A program made the translations under genes and the position numbers. This document shows positions 35,188-46,880 of a stretch of 64,000 nt of DNA, piece by piece. The stretch comes from Selaginella tamariscina (Eukaryota > Streptophyta > Lycopodiopsida > Selaginellales > Selaginellaceae). How positions within the stretch are numbered: position 1 is the stretch's first letter; every line of letters starts with the position of its first letter. The stretch is from assembly GCA_003024785.1 (NCBI GenBank), contig PUQB01000330.1:130001-194000 (forward strand), written 5' to 3'. The notes under the pieces were generated by a model. It was not told where the DNA came from, ran no database searches, and saw nothing but the letters and a program-made list of their open reading frames with translations.

Positions 35188-36744
35188 CCCACTCCCACCG
35201 ACAGTTAACATAGTTAAGTTAAGTTATTATAACTTAACTAGATTGATCACACTCCCACCAAAGCTTAGTTAAGTTATATTTTAATTTAACTAAATTAATG
35301 TGATTTTGATGAAGTTAAGTTAAATTAAATAAGTTGTTTTAACAAAATCACACTCTCACCATTAGTTACATAAATATTAATTAATTTTTAATAAATTAAT
35401 ATTATTATATTATATTTGAACCATAGACCTTCAATATAAAAACATAGATTTTTACAAAGCAAACTAAAAATTTACCATTTGCAAAGTGTATTTACAAAGC
35501 AGGTGGTTTTTTTTTTTTTACACTCCATGCCTCTATCTCTAGTGGAACGGCAGCCACTCCTTCAAAGGCTCCCTCTTTGCCAGCCCCTCCACATCCTCCG
35601 CTTCCTCTTCCTCCTCCGCTTTCGGCCCTGCCCCTCCTCCTTGCCCCACGCGTGCGTCGTTGCTCGCTCCAGCTCTAGCTCTCGCACCTCTTCCTCCGTG
35701 TTTGCCTTGTTTAGGTCTCAATAATTAACAGGTCACAATGCTGTCTATTGCATTCCGAACCTCTAGATTGATCTTGTCGTGCAAAATTCTAAACTTCATT
35801 TTCAGCACGTCGAATGCCTGCTCCACAACCACACGCGCCTTGGAGACTTCATAGTTGAACATCGACTCTGCAGGTGTCCAATACCTTGGGTTTCCCATGT
35901 ACGGTGCCGTCACCCACAGCCTACAACGATATGCCTTGTTTGCGACTAGGTAAGGTGATATCTCCCTCCCATCCCCCAGCACCATACGTGGTTGTTGTAG
36001 CACGCTGCCCTGACGCATTGCTCTTGAAAACCACATCGCCTCCATATTCTACCATCATGCACATAGCCAGGATATCTTGTATGCAAATCCAAAAACCTTC
36101 TCCTGCTGCTACTATAGCCTGTGCTACAATCATATACCTACTCTTTCAATTTTTCAAAGGCTCTCCACCTGAAGTCGGAAGAGCCTCAGCTATTGGTGTT
36201 GTTTCAGCAAGTGCAAGGGGTGGGAGTAACAATTGGTGTAGAATTAAATGTCGGTTGCAGAGGATTGGTGAAGGAGTAGCTACTGAAGGTGTGGAGTACT
36301 TATTAATGGTGTGGCAGAATGCACAGGGAATACTCCTCATGTACAAAATTTACATTCTACTGCTTAAATGTTGTCCAATCTATTGCAAAAATATATGAAT
36401 ATTATTATCTGGCTGCACTAGAACCTCCTCGTGCCATGTTTAAATTATTACTGGATTCACAAATGACCAGAGCTCCATCCACAAATGTACAATACCCTAA
36501 CCTTTATCCTAATTCAATAAACGTTAACTAAATTTTGTTAAAATTACTAACCGGGGGAGCACCCCCTAAATTTTACATTCAATTTACTAAAATAGTTAAC
36601 TTAACTAATTTGGTGTGAGTAAAAACATTTAATAAACCCCTATTAATTTTCACCTTAACAAGTTTTAGTAAATCTAAACTAAATTAATTTGGTGTGAGTG
36701 TGATTTAGTTTAGTTAAATCCATTTTAACTATTGGTGTGAGTGC
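35188..36744 (-). mobile_element. PIF/Harbinger-type element, deleted copy
   Basis: The terminal repeats match in inverted orientation: left CACTCCCACCGACAGTTAA, right (complement) CACTCACACCAATAGTTAA. Subterminal copies of ACTCCCACC/ACTCTCACC lie near 35250 and 35350, and GGTGTGAGT near 36610, 36690 and 36735. It contains a transposase remnant. The GC-rich segment at 35520-35715 on the left is of unknown origin. I could not fix a 3-bp target duplication. Confidence 0.65.
35725..36045 (-). pseudogene. Harbinger (DDE_Tnp_4) transposase C-terminal fragment
   Basis: About 107 codons covering the end of the nuclease: GDGREISPYLVANKAYRC, GNPRYW, MFNYEVSKARVVVEQAFDVL and KMKFRILHDKI. This follows the family pattern of a strand ending at the third catalytic region, then FN...S..R..VE..F..LK.RFRIL. 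The Asp expected in LVxD is Asn here. The N-terminal half and the Myb-like partner protein are not visible, so the copy is non-autonomous. Confidence 0.75.
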
Positions 36745-36884
36745 ACTGAATTGTCTAGGTGTCAATAACTAAAGGTGCATTATTTTTTTGACATCCAACT
36801 AGTAAGTGATAAACCTCAATGTCACTAAGAACATACTACTGGAGAAAGTACATGACATTTGAATTCAGTTCATGAACATGACTA

Positions 36885-37281
36885 TATCAAGCCACAATTT
36901 AAAAGCAAGAAGGCTTAACTCAAGAGTAGAACAAGAACTAGGAATAAGACGAGAACAAGATGCAAGGAGTAAGATAAGAACAAGACAAGAATGATCGTAG
37001 AAAGAATGGTGTTGATAGTAATTGATTGTACAATAATTAGGTCGAAGCTTTTATGTTTATAACTCCAAGAGCTAATTTAGGCATGAGCTAAAAATATACT
37101 CCAAGAGCTAATCTAGTCATGACCTAAAAATGATGTCCCTTATCCTGTAGGTATATCCTATAAGCATATCCTGTAGGTATATCCTGTAGGCATATCCTGT
37201 AGGTATATCTTATAGTTATATCTTGTAGGCATATCCTATATCCTGTATCCTGTATTATGTATCCTATATCGGGTCGTGACA
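36885..37281 (-). repeat. Gypsy LTR (3' LTR of the minus-strand element)
   Basis: Read on the minus strand it begins TGTCACGACCCGATATAGG and ends near GTGGCTTGATA (expected TGACA). A purine-rich GGAGGAGGTG lies immediately before it, as expected of the second-strand primer. It contains degenerate TATCCTGTAGGCATATCC repeats. Confidence 0.7.
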
Positions 37282-37304
37282 ACACCTCCTCCCTAAGGAC
37301 GAGT

Positions 37305-39592
37305 TTAACGAGTCCTATGACCTAGTTTAGCAGGATAACGTTGATGGAAGGCAGCAACCTTGAAAGAAGCATGGAGTAAATTGGATGCATGTTCCCAAGT
37401 GCGATCTGTAGGCAAATAACCTTTCCAATCCACCAAGTATTGAAGTTGGCAGTGATGAAGACGAGATTCAAGGATGGCTACAACTTTATATTCAGATTCA
37501 TCATCAATGACTACAGGAGGGGGAGGAAGCACGATCAGGAAGAGAAGAAGGATGACGGTTTCAACAAAGAGGTGTGAAACACAGGATGAAGTTTCATAGT
37601 AGATGGTAGTTCTAGTCTGAAAGCTATAGGATTGACCTCAATCGCAATTTTGTAGGGGCCCAATCATTGAAAATCCAACTTAAAAGAAGGCCTGTTGGTG
37701 CAAATATGCCGACGAAGAAGCCACACGAGATCACCAATCTTGTATGCGGGTGCTGGCTGATGATGAGCATCAGCATGACACTTATACCGTTCTTGTGCAT
37801 GCTAAAGATGAACCCAGAGATCATCCTGTACTTAACGAAGATGCTGGAGACGATCCTGTACTGCAGGAGTGGAAGAAAGAAAAGTAGGAGGAGCAAAGTC
37901 AAAACGTAGATGGTAGCCTGTAAGAGCGAAGAAAAGTGTCTGGCCTGTAGATGCGTGGACAGAGTTATTGTAGGCAAACTCCGCCATAGGAAGAAGGTTC
38001 AACTAGTTCCTGTTGGTAAGTGATGAAGCAGTGAAGATATTGCTTCAAGGTCTGAATCATGCGTTCGGATTGGCCATCAGTTTGCAGATGATATTTTGAA
38101 GAAAGATTCGCTTTAACTTGTAGACTCTAGGGAAGCTCTCGCCAAAATCTGGACATGAATTGTGGGCCTCAATCAGAAACAATGTTCTCAGGAAGACCAT
38201 GATGTCGAAACACTTAACGGATCATCAACTCAGCAATTATTTGGCCTGTAACTGTCTTGTTACATAGTAAGAAATGAGTCTGTTTGGTGAAACGGTCAAC
38301 CACCACAAGAACTGCATCAAATCCACGAGAAGGAGAAAGATCTGTGAGGAAATCCATTAAAATGGATCTTCAAGGAGCAGAGGGAACAGGAAGAGGACGA
38401 AGAAGACTAAAGGGCACGTGACGAGGCATTTTCAACCTGTTGCAGGTGTCATAACTCTGTACAAACTTTTCCACAAAACCTCGCAACCCAAGCCACCAAT
38501 AGTTGCGAGTCACCAACTCAATTGTCTTGGCCACACCAAAATATCCTGTAGCCGGGGTATCATGAAAATCCTGTACCACACGAGTCTTGTAAACACCAGC
38601 AGGAATGTATAAGAGACCTTCCCGGTACATGAGTCCGTCCTATATGGCAAACAACTTGTAGTCTATACGGGAACTGGAGGAAGAGGAGCTTGCGATGTTA
38701 GGACTAATGTGTGAGAACACATTCTTTGTCAAGTCGTTTGTAATCAATTGCAAACGGATGTCTTGTAGAAGTGTTGAATTTGCTAAAGCCTGATGAGCCT
38801 GTTGTGCCGCAAGCCGAAATTGATCAGGACCCAACAACACTTGCTTTTGACAGTCATATGTAAGATCTCTCGGGGTCAGTGCAAGGTAAGAACACCTAAA
38901 CAATGCATCCACTTTGCCATTCCGAAAACCAAGCCTATAAACAATGACAAAATCAAAACGTGATAGGAATTCTGCCCACCTAGCCTGTCACCAACTGAGA
39001 ACTCGAGCCGTTTGAAAAAACTCTAGGTTCTTGTGATCCATAAGAATTTGTAGAGAATGCGCAGCACCTTTCAGGAAGTGCCACCACTCCTCGAATAAAT
39101 TCAAAATGACCTTGAGTTCATTATCATGAATCTTGTAATTGATCTCTACTGAAAGGAACTTACGAGAGTGAAAGGCTACAGGATGGAGTAACTTGTCTTT
39201 TCCAACTTGTGATAGGATAGAACCTACTGCAAAGTCTGAAGCATCTGCTTTAACAAAGAAGGGACGAGAAGGATCAAGATGTGTTAAAATTGGAGCTGTC
39301 GTGAAGGTGTCCTTGAGTGCTATGAATGCATGTTCTGCCTTATCGAACCAAGAGAACCGTGAGTGGAAATACACACTTGGAGAGGTCCTGTATGAATCGC
39401 TTGTAGAAGTTTGCAAAGCCAAGAAAACATTGTACGTCTCGTATAGACTTAGGCCTAGTCTTCACCTTGTGCATGTCTATGGAAATGCCAGCAGGAGAGA
39501 CGATGTAGCCCAAGAACTCCACAGTATCCCTGTCAAAAAAACACTTCTTCAACTTTGCATACATGCCATGCTCGCGAAGCTTTTGTAAAACT
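37305..39592 (-). pseudogene. Gypsy pol: RT end, RNase H, integrase, chromodomain
   Basis: In minus-strand order: KLREHGMYAKLKKCFF and LGFANFYKRFIQDLSK (end of reverse transcriptase), KAEHAFIALKD...FFVKADASDFAVGSIL and FHSRKFLSVEINYKIHDNEL (RNase H), DFHDTPATGYFGVAKT...YDTCNRLK (integrase zinc-binding end), a decayed integrase core between about 38370 and 37980, and a chromodomain (VVAILESRLHHCQLQYLVDW, then KGYLPTDRTWE). The chromodomain places it with the chromoviruses, which target heterochromatin. Multiple stops and frameshifts are present. Confidence 0.8.
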
Positions 39593-39605
39593 AGTTGTAC
39601 ATGCT

Positions 39606-40843
39606 TATCATGTCAAAGATCAGCATGCCAGAGAAGTTCAGTGGTAATTGCGTTGATTTTCAAGATCTCTTGAATCAGATCAAGCTTTTGATCCGCATGC
39701 AATCACACCGTTACTCGACTGATGCACAAAAGGTTGGCCTTTTGGCATCCTTACTAGTTGGATCCCCACGGGCTTGGGTTGCCCCTTTGCTGGAGCATGA
39801 CGACCCATTGATGGAAGACTTTGAAAGATTTGTGGCTGCCTTTAAAGCCTGCTTTGGAGATCCCGATAAGTACCGTTTTGCATGCACAAAATTAAGGAAG
39901 CTCACACAAGGATTCCAACCAGCTTCCATCTATGCATCCGAATTTCAGCAACTTTGCACAAACATTTCATGGGACGAGACTGCATTGATCAAACACTTCC
40001 GTTTTAGGTTGAGGGATGACGTGAAGGACCTTCTCCTTATGTTATTGGATGCCCAAACCTTAGCAAAGATCATACAACAGGCCATTCGCTGCAACAACCG
40101 TTTACTCGGGTGTCATTAGGAAAATCCCGTCAGCAGTTTTTACAAGCCAATCCTATAGCTGTAGCACATGTTCGTACGACACCTTCTAAAGTAGTTCCTA
40201 TGGAGGTTGACAAATATAAGCGTGGCCCACTTTCAGCTGTTAAGAAGTAATGTCGTCACAGTGAGAACTTATGCTTGTATTGTGGTGAAGCAGGACACAA
40301 GATGGTAAAATGTCCTATTAAAGCCAGGAAGTTCAAGACGCGTGAAGTTGAAGCTGAAGTTCAGTCGAAAAACTTCAAATGTCCACTTCGTCTAGGAGCT
40401 GCAAAGTTGGACATAGGTGCAAGCTCCATTGGTGCTGCTCACACCATTCCATCACTCAAGTTTCCTGTACACATTCGCCTTAATAATCGAGAGCTCAAGG
40501 AGTTTGCCCTGTTAGACACTAGTGCAAATGCATGCTTCATGGATGACACTTTTGCAACTCAGCATGGCATTTCGGTGGTGAAATTGAAGCGTGCAGTTCC
40601 TGTAAAGGTTATAGATGGTCGTTTAATTGCTTTTGGGGTAGTTATCCATGCTACCACACTTCTCTTTTGCACTCATGGCGCATTCAATTGTTCGATTTCC
40701 TTCAACTTGATCAAAACTTGGACAACTCCCATTGTTTTGGGTATGCCATGGTTTGTGGTTGCAAATCCTCAAATCGATTGGAGGTCCAGGATGCTCACGT
40801 TTTCTCTCCGGCAGCCAGGATTAATTTTGTACCTTCTCGAGTG
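39606..40843 (+). pseudogene. Gypsy gag (central), zinc knuckle and protease
   Basis: Starts abruptly at SKISMPEKFSGNCVDF, the retrotransposon gag domain, followed by AWVAPLLEH...FKACFGDPDK...LTQG. A frameshift near 40110 leads to a basic linker and CLYCGEAGHKMVKC (CCHC knuckle). The aspartic-protease-like region has FALLDTSANACFMD (catalytic DTG changed to DTS) and IVLGMPWFVVANPQIDW. One TAA before the knuckle stands where Gln is usual. A solo LTR interrupts the frame at 40844. Confidence 0.8.
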
Positions 40844-41442
40844 TGTCAAGCCACGATCCAGGAAACAGAAAGTGAGCAGGATTCCAAGAGTAGGAAGGCT
40901 TGACTCAGGAGCAGGATAAGAAATAAGACAGAAACTAGGAACTTAGGAGCAAGACAAGACGCAGGACAGGATCCAGGAGTAGGACAGGAACAGGACTGGA
41001 TCTAGGAGCGAGATAGGAACAGGACAGGATCCGGGAGCGGGATAGGAACAGGATAGGATCCAGGAGCGAGACAAGAGCAGGAGGCAAAGGAGCAAGACAA
41101 GACAAGAACAAGACAAGAACAAGAATGATCGTAGAAAGACTGGTGTTGATAGTAACTGATTGTACAATAATTAGGTCGGAGCTTTTATGCTCACAACTCC
41201 AAGCTAATCTAGTCATGAGTCTAATCTAGTCATGAGCTAAGAATAGTGTCCCTTATCCTCTAGGCATATCCTGTAGCATATCCTATAGGCATATCCTATA
41301 GGAATATCCTATAGGTATATCCTGTAGGAATATCCTGCAGGCATATCCTGTAACCCGTATCCTATATCCGAAATCCTCCATCATGTATCCTGTATCTGGA
41401 ATCATGTATCCTGCATCCTGTATCCTGTATCGGGTTGTGACA
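40844..41442 (-). repeat. Solo LTR with 5-bp target duplication GAGTG
   Basis: Minus-strand LTR from TGTCACAACCCGATACAGGA to GATCGTGGCTTGACA, flanked directly by GAGTG on both sides (40839-40843 and 41443-41447). Removing it restores the reading frame from FVPSR into VQDMTLMFEAA. It arose by insertion of a relative of the same family followed by LTR-LTR recombination. The internal AGGACAGGATCCAGGAGCG-like and TATCCTGTAGG-like repeats explain its 599-base length. Confidence 0.85.
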
Positions 41443-42344
41443 GAGTGCAGGATATGACCTTAATGTTTGAGGCAGCACAAGCTACTCTTGTAAGTTCACG
41501 GATTCCTGTACAAGGTTCTTCCAATCCTGTATCAGTGTCAAAGGTTCCTCCTCAACAGGATTCACCTCCTATCAATTTGTCAACACACTCGCAGGCTCTC
41601 CTCACTCCTGTACATTCACAAACTTCTGTACAGGATTCTTCCAATTCTAACATTCGTCAACATCCGCACAGGTTTTCCCTAATCCTGCCTCTTTTCATTA
41701 CTCCGCTTTTGTTCCATCCCCCAAGATCCTTCCTCTTTTTCATTCACAACTCCCTCCTTCTCCTCTCTGAGTTCTTAGCACTACTATGCATAAACTTGCC
41801 ACTGATCCTGCTCCTTTTCATCTCTTTGCTTTTCAAGTAACACCTACGTCCTCTTTTACCTCTCATGTATCTGACTCTCCTGTTTTTTCAATCCCCTTTT
41901 CCTGCTTCTACTTATTTCTTATCATCCAAGTATCGCTCCTTCCATGACGTTCTTGATAAGCATAAGGCTGCAGTTTTTCTATTCACAAGTCCTACAACTG
42001 TCCTATCGATGTTACGGAGGGGAAGACTCCACCATTTGGACTAATTTACACCCTTTCACCTACAGAATTAGAGGTTCTTTGCCAGTACATCGAGGACAAT
42101 TTGGCATCCAACTTCATTCGTCACTCAAAGTCTCTTACATGAGCACTTATCTTTTTTGTCAAGAAGAAAGATGGGTTTGCATTTGGTTGTGGACTATAGG
42201 GATTTGAATCAAGTCACCATCCGGAAACGGTACCTATTGCCATTGATTTTGGAACTTCTCGATCGACTACAAGGAGCAAAGGTGTTCACGAAGATTGACT
42301 TACGAGGGGCCTACAATTTACGAAATGAATTACTACCAATCTAA
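41443..42344 (+). pseudogene. Gypsy pol linker and start of reverse transcriptase
   Basis: A Ser/Pro-rich linker after protease, then a decayed reverse transcriptase start. FHDVLDKHKAAVFL is followed, after frameshifts, by GLHLVVDYRDLNQVTIRKRY and KVFTKIDLRGAYN (motifs 1-2, including the first catalytic Asp region). It stops before the catalytic YLDD box, which lies on the opposite strand at 43466. 42345-42832 holds an AT microsatellite (42470-42493) and unassigned DNA. Confidence 0.7.
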
Positions 42345-42463
42345 CATTTTTCCGGGTTCAAGCATCCTTTTGCATCATCCATCCTCTAGAATGCTAGTTG
42401 TACCTTCTCCAAGTAAATGAATTTGCCAAATCAAGGGAATATATTGTCCTCGAATAAAGTACA

Positions 42464-42498
<35 letters not shown>

Positions 42499-42832
42499 CC
42501 CCTTTGCATTACGCAAAACCAAGTACTTCAGAACCGTCGTTCACTGAGTCGTAAACCCAGCTGCTGGAGGCACCACCTGCAACATGAAGTCACTTGGAAA
42601 TCTTTTGCACGTTTGCAAAGTCTGTCACCGCCCCTAGGGTTGCTTGAGTGCCAAGTTACAATGGAAGTTCTATTAGAATGCCTAATAAGATGTCAAAAGA
42701 GTAAGAGAAGAACTACAACTCTCCTCCTTTGATCACACGATGAAGGTAACCATTTCCAAGTTTCCATCTTACACTTGCACAACCTTTCAGAAAGCCCTTG
42801 TTTGCATAACATTATGTACTTTGTTTATAATA

Positions 42833-43168
42833 TGTCAAACTCGATATAGGATACAGGATACAAGATATATGATACGGGATACAGATATGCCTATAAGATA
42901 TGCTTATAGGATAAAGGACATTATTTTTAACTCATGACTAGATTAGCTCTTGGAGTATATTTTTAGCTCATGCCTAAATTAGCTCTTAGAGTTGTGAGCA
43001 TAATAGCTCCAACCTAATTGTTGTATAATCAGTTACTATCAACACCAGTCTTTTTACGATTATTCTTGTCTTGTTCTTGTTTTCTCCTTACCTCCTGTTT
43101 TCGTTTTGTTCCTAGTTCTTGTCCTGCTCTTGAGTCAAGCCTTCTTGCTCTTGGATCGTGGCTTAACA
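42833..43168 (+). repeat. Gypsy LTR (5' LTR, plus orientation)
   Basis: Reads TGTCAAACTCGATATAGGAT to TCGTGGCTTAACA. This is the same LTR family as at 36885 and 40844 but in opposite orientation, and it is followed by a leader and the gag start, so it is a 5' LTR. Confidence 0.75.
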
Positions 43169-43264
43169 GTTTGATAATAATTACTTTCACAGCTCCCCAA
43201 TTTGCAGTTATTTTTTTTCCCTTAGCTTTTCTCCCTTATTTCCTCTTTCTTTCTTTTACGAATC

Positions 43265-43458
43265 ATGGCAGATTTTAAGCAATTTTAACACGAGCACCAA
43301 ATGTTGCTTCATGAGCTGGCCACTTTGCGCCAAGTGGTCACAAATCTGTAAGGTTCCACCAATGCGGCGCATGCAGCTGTTGATGCATCTTCCAAGGCTG
43401 CTGCACATGCTCTCTCTCAAGCATCCATGGTTTCCTCTCCATCGAACTCTTCTTCATA
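43265..43458 (+). pseudogene. Gypsy gag N terminus
   Basis: ATG at 43265 opens MADFKQF, then HEHQMLLHELATLRQVVTNL and a Ser/Ala-rich stretch ending SSPSNSSS. Two TAA codons fall where Gln would read naturally (KQF-Q-HEHQ, TNL-Q-GST), suggesting C-to-T decay. The sequence jumps directly into minus-strand reverse transcriptase, and its continuation is at 39606. Confidence 0.65.
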
Positions 43459-43465
43459 GTGCTGC

Positions 43466-43655
43466 TTAATCCTTGGAGAAAATCAAAATGTCATCGAGGT
43501 AGATCACCACAAATGGGTCTAAGAAGTCGCGAAAGATGTTGTTCACTATGTGTTGGAACACGGCTGGGGCATTTGTAAGTCCGAAAGGCATCACCGTGTA
43601 CTTGAAATGTCCATACCTTATACGAAAGGCAGTCTTCCACTCATCGCCTAAACAA
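43466..43655 (-). pseudogene. Gypsy reverse transcriptase catalytic fragment
   Basis: [32 protein letters not shown] and [13 protein letters not shown], the YLDD catalytic box. It continues in sense with HVQLVLQKLREHG at about 39590 on the same strand, with the inverted block between. Confidence 0.85.
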
Positions 43656-46600
43656 ATTGGGTCTTCTCCTTGAGTGTGGTAGCTTGACACACATTTGGTC
43701 CTCTTGGTGGCAACGGAGTTTTCTTCATGAGTGTGGAAGATGGTCATATTACTATTTGTTCAACTCCCTCTAGCTTAAATTTTGCTTCCTATAAAATTGT
43801 AACCTCCTCGACATGTCACACATCAAGCGCATGGACAACCTTTGTTTGAATGATCTTTACATAGGGATGTTTGTAACATGTAAAAGGATGGGGGCAAAAC
43901 CACATTATTTGGCACACATGTTCAACATTTTTTAAGGCAGTTGTAAACGTCTTGTGCCAAAAAATCCTAGTGATAGAACATGTTGTAAATTTCCAATCAA
44001 GCACCTGTATTGCCCAAACATTTCACATGGCTCAACTTTCTGATTCTCTATATAACCCAATTTGTTAGGTGTACCTCTCTTTTGTGTATGTCCTGAAATT
44101 TAAGCTTCTTTCTTCTAGAGTTTGGAATCACCTATTTGCATAGTGGTGTGTGTGGAGTTCATGAGTGTCGTTCGATTCAGTTGAAGTCTTGCAGACCGTG
44201 CAAACATAAACATTAATTGATGAAACAAACTCAATACTAGCTAAGTGTTTCTCCTTGTCGATGAGGTTGATAATGGTAGTAGGTGACACAAACTTTCTCA
44301 TTGATAACTTTTGTCAAACTTTATCAATGAGCATGTTCTTATAAGGTCTAGATCTTGTATAACTTCCTTCTAATGTTGCCTTCACCTTGGCATTTTGCAA
44401 GACAACGTCTATAAAATCTAGCATTTGGTCTCCAGTAAGAGGAAATGTTTCGTTAGTTGCGACCTTCTCGCTCTTGCATGAACCACCTTCGAGTTGTTTG
44501 TGGTTGGGATGTTGAACATATCTTACTTTGTTAGGTCATATATCTCACCATGGATATGTATTTCTTATGCTTGATCCACCAAGCCAACCATGTCTTTAAA
44601 GTAGGAATGTTTGATACTCATCCATCTTAAAAAGATTCAAGCATTGCAAGCCTCTCTACTTTCTCTTCATTAGTTAATACCTCAGTCCAAGAATTTGCCA
44701 AGTTCATGTGCAAAGCCCTATGTTTCTCTAAGATCCACTTATTAGTAAGCTGCCTGATGGATTGCATTTAGTGAAACAGACAGCTTCTCTACCTTTCATT
44801 TATTACCATTATTAAATACTTGATAAAGGACTCTCCAAATGGCACATGCTTTATCGAACATCAAAATTGATGTTATAAAGTCCTTGCTTCTAACCAACAT
44901 TGAGCATAGTGTTCAAAAAATTAGTCATTGCAATGTTATCCTCCAGACACATGTCACCATACACTATCATGACCATTAAACGCATGTGACAGGCTCACTA
45001 CTTACAATAAATCATAAGATGAATACCAAGTGTAGACCACAATGTGTGTAATCCAAAACCACCCATTGTTGCTTGAAATCACCACCAGATTGACTCATGC
45101 AAATGTAATCTACTCTTGATCTAGGCCCATCAATTTTTGTTTTGAATATTAGAGGTTGTTCTTCTACACTATCGAGTTCCATCCCAAGAACATGAACAAC
45201 ATGGATGAATGGTATGGGCAACTTTCTTTTCATTTCTAAAGGTTGTTATAACCTTCTTTAAACCTTGTATTGTTGGTTCTTGTTTGTTTGATCCATTCAT
45301 GAGTCCTGCTACAATGAAAAGTTAAAGAGATCATAAATGTTTTGTTGCCTACCTTTTGTGATTGGTGAGTGGTTCTAGACTCTTTAAAAGTTTGTAATAG
45401 GCTATTACATCTGGTGTTTTAAAGAGCTCTCCCATGATCATCTCACGGGCTACTTGGAACCCTATCACCATAGTTACGAACATGAACACGAACACGGAAC
45501 ACGAACACGAGCCTCAGATTTTAGAAACTCAACCACAGAATATGATCACGACTCACGATGGCTCACGAATATTCTAGTGAATATTCTAGGAATATGCTAT
45601 TTTTAAATTATATTATTTTAGGAATATACTATTTTTATTATATTATTCTTAGTATTTTTATTTGCACATAAACTACTTCACACCTATAAACTACTTAAAT
45701 ATCATGCATCTCATCATCATCTTCAACCTCACAATCTTCGACATCATCTCCATCCTCTCCTGACTCAAGCTCGTCTTTAGGATGAGGAACTGTCTCCAGG
45801 ACTTTGTAGCTTACAAATTGGCCATGCCCCTTGCTCTCAAGAACACTTACCTCATAATTTGTGGCCATGCCCCCTGCTCTCAAGAACACCCACCATCACA
45901 AAGAAGGATGCTTTCGCAGTATGCTGGATTGATGCGCCATGCTTGTTGTGCCTTGGATTGTTGCTATCGTGCCTTGGATTGCTGCGTGCACCCTGAATTG
46001 CTATGTGACGCCGTGCGCCCTAGAAAGAATATTTCGCAAGTATATTCAACCGAGAATATTTGAACAGTGTTTCATGTTATGAACACGGGCCATGATCCCG
46101 GCCGTGGTCGCTAGGATCACGGCCCGTGTTCGTAACATGAAACACTGTTCATGAACACGGCCGTGGGAACATGATCCATGGCCGTGTTCATGAAACACGG
46201 TGAACACGAACGGGATCCTGACTGTGTTGGTAACTATGCCTATTACTCTTTGGTTGCTCCTCAGACTGTTTGCAATAGTTTTGCTTTATAAATTGCTTAG
46301 CTCTAGCTTTTGATTGTAGATGACAAGGAAATGCTAGTGGGATATTGATGTTGACCACGATGAAGAGTCTAGTCTTCATCACATAGTCAGGTATGATGTA
46401 GTAAGACGTGAACTTATGTCCCTTCAGAAGATTTAATTTATCTCCATAGTGCATGCATGTCATGCCTTCAACTGTCCCAAAGAATGTTTTCTTCACCTTC
46501 AGCATGAAGCCTTTGAAATGATATTTGTTTGAGGTCAAGAAAAGGATAAGAATGGTTCATGCACTTCAAATGCACGACACATTTACTCCAATTGACCGGT

Positions 46601-46880
46601 GAGTGCTATTAACTTGAAAATGACAAGCACTTCAGAAATGTGTCTAATTACGAAAGAAGTCTTAATAAAATTCTTCCTTATCCTACACTTGTCTGTCTTT
46701 GAAGAATCATTCTGTCAATTGAAACATAGTCAATTAATGCTTATGAAAATTGTTCCAAACCCTGAGCATGCATTAAATGTACATGGGCTAATACCTTGGA
46801 ATATTGTCATAGTTTTTACTATGACTCGACCCTTTACTTTGGACGTTGACTGTTATTACCTACTGTACTATGTTGACGGA
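43656..46880 (-). pseudogene. Second, heavily decayed copy of the element B MULE transposase
   Basis: Segments align in order with the copy at 15.3-18.5 kb: FKGFMLKV...TCMHYG...SYYIIPDYVMKTRLFI (zinc region), MELDSVEEQPLIFKTKIDGP, GGDFKQQWVVLDYT (first catalytic Asp), and lower-quality matches to the second half. Frameshifts and stops are frequent. A foldback element interrupts it at 45470-46238. I found no ParB- or methyltransferase-like sequence on its 5' side (46885 onward), so this copy either lost the cargo or descends from an element without it. Confidence 0.65.
45470..46238. mobile_element. Foldback/MULE-like non-autonomous element
   Basis: The ends are ATAGTTACGAACA... and ...TTGGTAACTAT, flanked by an imperfect 9-bp direct repeat (CCTATCACC / CCTATTACT), the usual MULE target size. 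Near both ends are GAACACG repeats, and the right half has a large hairpin around ATGAACACGGCC at about 46062-46205. A minus-strand acidic ORF (64 codons, 45889-45695) has no assignable family. GAATATTCTAG motifs occur at about 45568-45590. Confidence 0.6.

Larger units (their letters stand above)
36885..43655. mobile_element. Chromodomain Ty3/gypsy element, rearranged
   Basis: The minus strand carries reverse transcriptase end, RNase H, integrase and chromodomain (39592-37305) and an LTR. A short reverse transcriptase piece at 43655-43466 joins this in sense if 39600-43465 is removed. That removed block reads on the plus strand in the order gag middle, protease, reverse transcriptase start, LTR, gag start. 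It is therefore an inverted, circularly permuted partial copy. A solo LTR has since inserted into the block. Confidence 0.7.

Noticed and set aside
35479..35724. 81-codon plus-strand ORF and 60-codon minus-strand ORF in a GC-rich segment
   Set aside because: Low-complexity Pro/Ser/Arg or Gly/Ala/Glu content, no homology recognised; probably element filler.
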